Shown here: piece by piece, positions 57,861 through 64,000 of the stretch
Position numbering within the stretch: the stretch's first letter is position 1
Layout of the letters: the number at the start of each line of letters is the position of its first letter
Assembly (NCBI GenBank): GCA_001051155.2
Contig: JYIP02000006.1
Span: forward strand, 1,798,001 to 1,862,000
DNA: 64,000 nucleotides
Reading direction: 5' to 3'
Origin: Chrysoporthe austroafricana
Lineage: Eukaryota > Ascomycota > Sordariomycetes > Diaporthales > Cryphonectriaceae
The notes under the pieces: model-generated
What the model was told of the DNA's origin: nothing
Databases searched by the model: none
What the model saw: the letters and a program-made list of their open reading frames with translations, nothing else
Translations under genes and position numbers: made by a program

Positions 57861-59755
57861 TTATAAACTCGGCATTTCAATGCCCCTTGACCGTAGTAAA
57901 CTTTCCACCTTGCGAACCTTATAAGCCAAGCTTGAGTTTCTCTCCCATGTCTTCAGACTTCTTAGACCTATCCCAATAGCGTCTTGCATTTTGGGATGCT
58001 GAGCTGCGGCCAGTTCGGGGACTTGAAATGTAGCGGCTAGCATCATAGTTAAATAAGAGACGCCATTTGATGTTGCTAGAAGCATCAAGTGTCGGTCATG
58101 CATTGACTGCTCGGCAGAATAGATACCCAAAACAGCATACTGGATTGATGCCGCTGCTCCGTGAATTGTCCTCGTATATTCGCCCTGGGAAGGATGCCAG
58201 TCCGCCGCATCGGGGCTGGTAAGTAGCCGCACGACGTACGACCAGTGTAGGGCCGTCTGTAAGGCGTAGAACTGTGCCCGGAGTATGGCCTTGTGTGGGT
58301 CCAGAAGCGGGCATAAGCTGATCTCTCGAGATTCCTGGCGTGGAAGTTGAAGCGGAAATGCAATAGGGGCAGCCAGGTTGGTATGCCACTCCAACATCTG
58401 TTTCGATATTTCATCGACAATAACAGGTGCAAAAACGTTGCATGCGCTGTTGTGATCCACGCCCTGTCGCGGGTTGGAACAGATGCGTCGGAGCGCAATC
58501 TCGGACAAGAGCCAAAACATGCCTGGCTCGTCGTAGTCACTCAGCGGCAGCGGAACGTTATCCACCTGGCTCTGCAAGAGGTGACCGCTCTGCGATATGT
58601 AAGGATGCAGCTCGAGCTCAATCAAATAGCAGGTCCAAAGGGCGCGATGGCATTGCTCACGGCTCGGGCTGTTCTCTGGAAAATGCTTTGGGAGTGAAAG
58701 CAACATGGCGACTTTAGACGAGGCGGCGTGAATGGCCTCAAATGCTTGTAGTGGTCTCAGCCAATGTAACCAACAGAAGGACTCGAATATTCGACACTGG
58801 ACCAGCAGAAGGGCGCTGGCTGAGCGTCCTTCGGCGTCGAGAAGGCGACACCCAGCGTGGAAATAGTCAGACCCGGGCAAGTTCTCGTCATCCGTGTAAT
58901 GGCTTTGCCTGACTATTTCCCCCAACGCCAGCATGAAGAAGGCCAGCGATGCTTCAAGATCGTTGTCTTTGAACTTGTTCTCAACGTTACGTGTGATGAT
59001 TGCTGCACAGTCGTGCTGCTCAATTATGGGACAAAACGGCAACACATCAGTGACGAAGGAACGTTGCAGCTGCCAACACCTCCGAGAACTTAGGTCAAGT
59101 TCGTAGATTTCCTTGCACGGTCTTGAGAATAGGCTATCTCCCTGATGCATTAGTATTTCAAGCTGCTCCTCGGCGCTGTCGAAACAAAAGGGTTTCAAGA
59201 TTGGAGGACAAGTGTGCCCTGCAAGCCTAGAGAGGCTGTCGAGATAGATGCCGTAGTCCAAATGGAAAGTCGGACTTGGGGGTTGAACAAGAGATATGCC
59301 CGGTGTTGTATCACGAACGGGAAGTCGGGGAGCTTGGTAAGAATTCGATCGGCCTTGAAGGTCCTGCGATAATAGTTGTTCGATGCGTTGGAGTCGGGAT
59401 ACGACGTCTTCGTGGTGGTCTACGGCGTCTGTGCCATCATGTGTGCGACTTCCAGTATAGCTTCAGCTAATACGTCAAGACCAGGATACCCATCTCCATC
59501 TTCTCAAAGGAGGTGAACTCACCCATTTCCCGGTCGTCTTCTATAGATGCATTCGGCGCCAAGCTGAGAGCAAAACGAGCATGCCGGGCGGGCGGCGTCA
59601 CATCTCGTGCGTCTGGATCGGCACACTTCGCAGGCAACCGCAACGCGCTTCTTAGGGTAGCTAATCTTTTTTCGTCGCTTTGGTGGCGGAGACCCTTCGT
59701 CTGGGATATCTTCACAGGTATTGTCCTTCATGGTAGCGTCGTGCTCCTGGGTCAT
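57861..59755 (-). CDS. Zn2Cys6 fungal-specific transcription factor
   Basis: Two exons (minus): 59523-59755 and 57861-59460, 610 aa, with donor GTGAGT and acceptor GCTGAAG. The binuclear cluster is canonical: C42, C45, C52, C59, C62 and C69 (C-x2-C-x6-C-x6-C-x2-C-x6-C) in ACEVCRSRRTRCDAARPACS and onward, preceded by basic PPKRRKK. A heptad-like RLQRIEQLLSQDLQ after the linker could dimerise. The middle homology region includes FFMLALGEIV, ALLLVQCRIFESFCWLHWLR and RALWTCYLIELELHPYISQS, typical of fungal_trans domain proteins. An upstream in-frame ATG at 59839 would add 28 residues. It is divergent from the MFS transporter, suggesting it regulates it. Confidence 0.9.
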
Positions 59756-60132
59756 ACTGCAATGAGAACTGCGAGGTGAGCGAAGATGGCCGGCGGAGTC
59801 TCGGTTTATCAACCGAGGGCGGAGCGGAGAGCGTTGCATTTCCCCAGTCGGGGGTTAAGTCTGGGGTATACAGGCCAGGTCTGGGGTGCAGCATAAGGCC
59901 ATGGGGAAGACCCCGCAGTGGTGATCTTGTCCGAGCCTGGCATGGTGCGTCGTGGCAGATGCTCAAGCGAGTCGCGGCCGATATCCCGAAGGAGGTACAT
60001 GTAATACCGGTTGGCAGCAGAATTTCGGGTCAATCCCATTTTCTTTGTGATAATTGATATTTGGCTCTCCCTCACGCTGCAAAATTCCTTGTTCTGGTCT
60101 CCAAACCCGCCGTGACCTTTCAGTGTGACAAG
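59756..60132. promoter_or_regulatory. divergent promoter between regulator and sugar transporter
   Basis: 377 bp. It contains the inverted repeat CTCGGTT-TATC-AACCGAG at 59800-59817, which reads CGG-N8-CCG, the form of site bound by Zn2Cys6 dimers. Four CreA/Mig1-like SYGGGG words lie at 59842-59847 (minus), 59861-59866, 59881-59886 and 59911-59916 (minus). This suggests control by the adjacent regulator and by carbon catabolite repression. If the longer start of the regulator (59839) is used, the palindrome falls inside its coding region. Confidence 0.55.
59800..59817. promoter_or_regulatory. CGG-N8-CCG palindrome, candidate Zn2Cys6 operator
   Basis: Perfect 7-bp arms (CTCGGTT / AACCGAG) around TATC. 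CGG is at 59802-59804 and CCG at 59813-59815. Everted or inverted CGG triplets with fixed spacing are the usual targets of this regulator class. Confidence 0.5.
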
Positions 60133-62364
60133 ATGTCAAACGATCATGACTGGAACGAGATTCAATCATCAAGAAAGTGGTTGATACTTTCGAAGCAGAA
60201 GAGGTTCGGGCTATGGGCACTCTACACATCTATCGGCTCCATGATGCTAGGCACGTCCCTGATATTTTACCCTCGTAGTTCAAAAGCTCACAGTTGTGAA
60301 GGCTTTGATTTTGGGATAGCCGGGACAGCGACGGCAATGCCTGCCTTCCAACGGGTCATGGGCAAGCCATGGCCGTCAGCGACCTCAGGCTACTTGATTC
60401 CAGCAACGGTATTTTAAGTTCCGCCTTCACGAGCGACTCATATGAAATGACTGATGGTGCATTCTTGCAGGTTCAGTCTGCATGGACGGCCGTTTCAACT
60501 GCTGGCGAGATTGTCGGCGTGCTCTTCTCAGGATATATCATGGATCGAATAGGGAGGAAACACACAATTCTTTGTACCTGAGACCCTCCTGCAGTTCCCG
60601 AATACCTGTTTCTAACTTCAATGTTCCGATAGTTGGTTCCATCTTCACCGCCGTCGGGGTCGCTATGCAGGTCGCAAGCCACGAGTGGAAGTTGTTCCTG
60701 GGTGGCAGACTAGTCAATGGTGGGCCAGCGACATATCTACACCTCAAGCGTTCTTTATTGATCTGACAGCACAATTAGGCGTTGGCTTCGGGATCGTCTA
60801 TGTTATCGCTCCAGTATGGATAGGAGAAAACGTACGCCCCGAGCTCCGCGGTCTCTTCCTCTGCCTTATGAATGGCTCCATTGTCTTCGCACAATTTTTG
60901 TTGGCGTAAGTCTAATTCGAGATGGGCGGGATGGGGGGTCTTGCTTAAGGCTAATAATGGAAACAGACTTATCGCATACGGAAGCGATAAAATTCAAAGC
61001 ACATGGTCCTACCAAACCCTCGTCGTCCTCCAATTCGTTTTTGTGGCTGTACTTCTTTTGGGATACCCGTTCTTCCCCGAGTCGCCGTATCTATTATTGA
61101 AGAGGGGTCAGGAAGCAGAAGCCCGAAAGTCCTTGGCCCGCATTCACGGCAGCAAAGACCAAGCACTAATCGATGCGGAGGTGTCACGTATGAAGGAGTC
61201 GATTGAGGTCAGTGCAGGCCTCGAGTCTATTGCGGGCACGAATGGGTCGCCCATTATCCAAATATGGAAGAGGTCCAACCTGGTATGTCTGCAGCATTGC
61301 GTGACTCACCTTCAGATTCTAAAGGTTTGCACAGAAGCGCACGCTTATCTCGATCTTGCCGCCCATAGCCCAACAATTTATCGGGGCTGTCTTCGTTATC
61401 AGTAGAGTCTGCCAAAACCTCACCCGTTTGCACAGCAACTGACCATTAACCCAGCCTATACTACCTATTTCTTGAGTCTCCTTGGCGTAAAGGACTACTT
61501 CACAGTTTCTGTCGCACTATACGTGGTCATGCTCGTGAGCAATCTGAGCGCCTTTCCTCTCATCGAGGTAGCTGGGAGACGACCATTGCTGTTATATGGA
61601 ATGATAGCGTTGACACTTATCGAGCTGGTATGTTTTCTTATTTGGATTGGCCCGACAACCGTTGCTGACAGCTTTTCCTTGCAACATCCTCAGATAATGG
61701 GAATAATGGGTTGTATTGCACATCCGGCAGCTCTCTGGGTTATCCTTGTTTGTATTTTTCTCTGGTGCGTTCAATACCTTTTGTATCACTTTGTGAAAGC
61801 CGGACAAGTGACACTGCTTCAGGGCACTTATCTACCAAGTCAGTATCGGGGCTGTTGGGTTTGCCCTAGCTTCTGAGGTTGCTTCACCACCTATGAGACC
61901 CGCGACATTATCATTGGTAGGAATTACCCAAGGCTTAAGGTATGTTTGAAATCTATCGACTTTATTGCCATTCCGAATTGCACACAAGTTTCTGACGTCT
62001 GGAAGTGGCTGGATCATCGGCTTCGTCGCTCCATACATGATAAACCCTGACGCCGGAGATCTTGGCGCAAAGGTGGGCTTCGTCTTCGCTGGGCTGGGGG
62101 TGCCCCTGTGCATCATCTTTTATTTCGCCATTCCAGAAACACTCGGTCTTAGCTTTGCTGATGTGAGTTGTAACAATGAAAATCCCATTTCCAACATGTA
62201 GTTGACTGTTTCCGCAGATGGACTATCTCTTCGCTGAAAAGGTCAGCCCAAGATATTTCCACAAGGCCATTGTAGAGCATCGCCGGATCATGGGGCTTGC
62301 GGGCGCGGGCGACGAGGAGCTGAAGGCAGTTGAGGCAAGAGTTAGTCATACTGAGCAGTGCTAG
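60133..62364 (+). CDS. MFS sugar transporter (SP family, maltose/alpha-glucoside or hexose type)
   Basis: Twelve-helix proton symporter of the plasma membrane. Exons: 60133-60250, 60302-60408, 60471-60573, 60633-60719, 60779-60905, 60967-61282, 61335-61401, 61455-61627, 61694-61782, 61844-61939, 62006-62162 and 62218-62364, all in phase, 528 aa. Family marks: GFDFGIAGTATAMPAFQRVM, GEIVGVLFSGYIMDRIGRKH (RxGRR-type loop), PFFPESPYLLLKRGQEAEAR, IAQQFIGAVFVI, EVAGRRPLLLYG, and PETLGLSFADMDYLFAEKV (sugar porter PETxG plus E/D-x-LF). The first intron uses GC-AG (GCACGT). The closest alternative GT donor would give a 39-nt intron. Intron density is unusually high. The substrate is not determinable; alpha-glucoside permease-like features (GAVGFALASE) are suggestive. 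Confidence 0.88.
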
Positions 62365-62781
62365 CATGGCGTGAGAGTTCTAGCCAGAATCAGCATTATC
62401 AATAGGGATAGGTTTGATGGAATATCTTAGTGATAGAAGGCACTGGGTACTAAGAATTAGAGGTGGCTTGATCTGCAGTAACTTGGAGTCAACTTCTCTT
62501 TTTCTTCGGGTGGAAAACCGTAGGGGAAGGGGGGCTTGAGATGCTGAGTACTTACCTTGGCAGTAAACAATGCTATAGTCTTCTCAAGCTGAAATACCAG
62601 TCAGTGGATACTTAGTATGCTTCGTGGACAACTATCCCTGAATAAATACTTGTCTTATCCATTGCCCTCCTAGAGAGAAAAGAAAGATTACAAAACACAT
62701 AGGTAGTAATATTTGAAGGCCACACATAGACTTCTCAAGGAGAATACATAAGAATTACATGGCATCTCATCCTATCTATGC
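62365..62781. other. convergent 3' flanks of transporter and dioxygenase
   Basis: AT-rich, with several TAG/ATA words and no ORF of interest. It probably contains the two polyadenylation regions. Confidence 0.5.
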
Positions 62782-63895
62782 TCAAGCATTCGCCTCACCT
62801 AGCTCGTTCATTCCAAAAACGTAGCCCATGCCAATCCCCTTAGGCAGCATGCTCAAATATCCCTGATTGGCACTACTAAAGTTGGGATCGAACTTGACCT
62901 CCTTGTGATCGAGGTCCTCCGCCACAATATGCGCATTGTACACAACAGGGCTATTCTCTCGAGTGGCCCATTCCTTGACGAGCTCCTTGGCCGAATCTGG
63001 AAGAACGACCTTGCCTGGACACTGGTACCACCATGGTGTGTGCACAAAGGCTAACATGATTCGAGGCTCCTTGGCAGGGTTTGCTAGTCCGGCATGCCAT
63101 AAACGCAGGTCGCGGATGACCACTGATCCTTTCTTAACAGTGGGCTGAATAGGCGGAGCCCATGTCCGTCGTTCTTCGAGCAGCTCGTCACGGATGCCGA
63201 AATCTAGCTTGAATGTCTTGTCATATTCGGCCACGTTTTCGGTTTCGCGGCAGTTGCGATGATCGCGGAACGAAGTGTTGCGGTGGGAGCCTAGCCAGAT
63301 CTCCGTTGACCCATTGGCGGGCGAGACGTCGCAGAGGTAATAGTTCGTCACAATGGTGAATGGGAACATGGCGTGGTTGAACGTCAGATCCGCGTGAACA
63401 CGCTGGCGGGAACCGTTGAAATCCCCTAGAGCTGTGTTGCCGTTGACATAGTTTACACGCGGACGGGGACCCATAATAGCTGAGATGACGGCACTGGCCG
63501 GCTCGTTGGCCCAGATGTCGGTAAACATCAGCTCGGGCTTCAGAGGCGGGCCTTGGGACATGTTGCCCGTGGGTTTGCCATCGATAGAGTTCTAGGAGAG
63601 AATGAGTTTTCATTCATAATAGCCGATATATTCATACCGCAGTTTAACCCACATCGTTAAAATGCGTCCCTGGAAGCTTGGCCATGGCCTGGGCTTCGTT
63701 GCTGAGTATTGAATTCAGCTCATCAACGTGCTGGACATCCACGGCATTCTCTAGGACCACGAGTCCGTCGCGATGCATTGCAGACACTGCGATTCCGACA
63801 TGCTCCTCGTTGATCTTGCCTGACGTGCGCTCTTCATCGCTGAGTTTGATGATGACTGGCTCCTGAAATTCAAGTTGAGTCCTTGCTGAAGGCAT
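62782..63895 (-). CDS. phytanoyl-CoA dioxygenase family (PhyH) oxygenase
   Basis: Fe(II)/2-oxoglutarate-dependent oxygenase. Exons (minus) 63653-63895 and 62782-63591, 350 aa. The 2-His-1-Asp triad is visible as H147 and D149 in RVHADLTFNH and H247 in LRLWHAGLANP. R258 in EPRIMLAFVHTPWW is placed for 2-oxoglutarate binding. Other family-like segments: HRDGLVVLENAV near the start, YYLCDVSPANGSTEIWLGSH, and KKGSVVIRDLRLWH. Relatives hydroxylate fatty acyl-CoAs, quinate-like or secondary-metabolite substrates. The neighbours (regulator and sugar transporter) hint at catabolism or modification of an imported compound, but the substrate is unknown. The N-terminus has no targeting signal. Confidence 0.9.
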
Positions 63896-64000
63896 GTTGT
63901 AATCTCAAGGCTTTGGATAGGTCTATCCAGATATCTAGGTAGGTTTTAAGCGCTTCTTCCCCCTTTTATATTCTCAGGTACTTTCAAGTAGGCAAATACG
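63896..64000. promoter_or_regulatory. upstream region of the PhyH gene (truncated)
   Basis: 105 bp of AT-rich 5' flank before the window ends, with CTTTTATATTCTC at 63963-63975, which may include a TATA element (TATA on either strand). Confidence 0.3.

Overview
The window is nuclear DNA of a filamentous ascomycete, most likely a Sordariomycete. The evidence is short GT-AG introns with fungal branch sites (CTAAC/CTGAC-like), gene families typical of Pezizomycotina (Zn2Cys6 regulator, Dicty-CAR-type GPCR, DUF6590, AzgA purine permease, Clr5/ankyrin-like protein), and GC-rich codon use. There is no prokaryotic signature, CRISPR array, rRNA or convincing tRNA. Genes are sparse: about 15 supported loci in 64 kb, separated by gene-free stretches of up to 5.6 kb that hold simple repeats. 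All exon models below were joined by hand from splice consensus and reading phase. No transcript data were available.

Left part (0-19 kb): a nine-exon DUF6590 gene (+), then an F-box gene (+) whose reading frame continues for nearly 400 codons past its first TAG, interrupted only by further TAG codons. Next is a divergent pair of ribosome-biogenesis genes, RPL17/uL22 (-) and fibrillarin (+), sharing a 533-bp promoter with RRPE, CACGTG and CCAAT elements. A small four-exon gene (-) follows, encoding a 96-residue protein built of Asn-Cys-x-x-Cys motifs, then two weak Cys-rich or secreted candidates (-).

Middle (19-43 kb): a gene desert with GTAC-centred palindromes, a cAMP-receptor-like GPCR (+), a methyltransferase-like gene (-), an eight-exon AzgA purine permease (+), a UCH37-type deubiquitinase (+), and a three-exon ankyrin-repeat gene (-) convergent to it.

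Right part (43-64 kb): gene-poor DNA with microsatellites, poly-A/C tracts and a short TTAGGG run. It contains a large disordered protein gene (-), an intronless aminoglycoside-phosphotransferase-like kinase (+), and a small RanBP2-type zinc-finger protein with 11-residue repeats (+). The right edge looks like a small functional cluster: a Zn2Cys6 regulator (-) and a twelve-exon MFS sugar transporter (+) share a divergent promoter with a CGG-N8-CCG palindrome and four CreA-like sites, followed by a phytanoyl-CoA-dioxygenase-family enzyme (-) convergent to the transporter. The most interesting items are the multi-TAG F-box frame, the NCxxC-repeat protein, the RanBP2-repeat protein whose stop codon overlaps a perfect splice donor, and the regulator/transporter/dioxygenase cluster.
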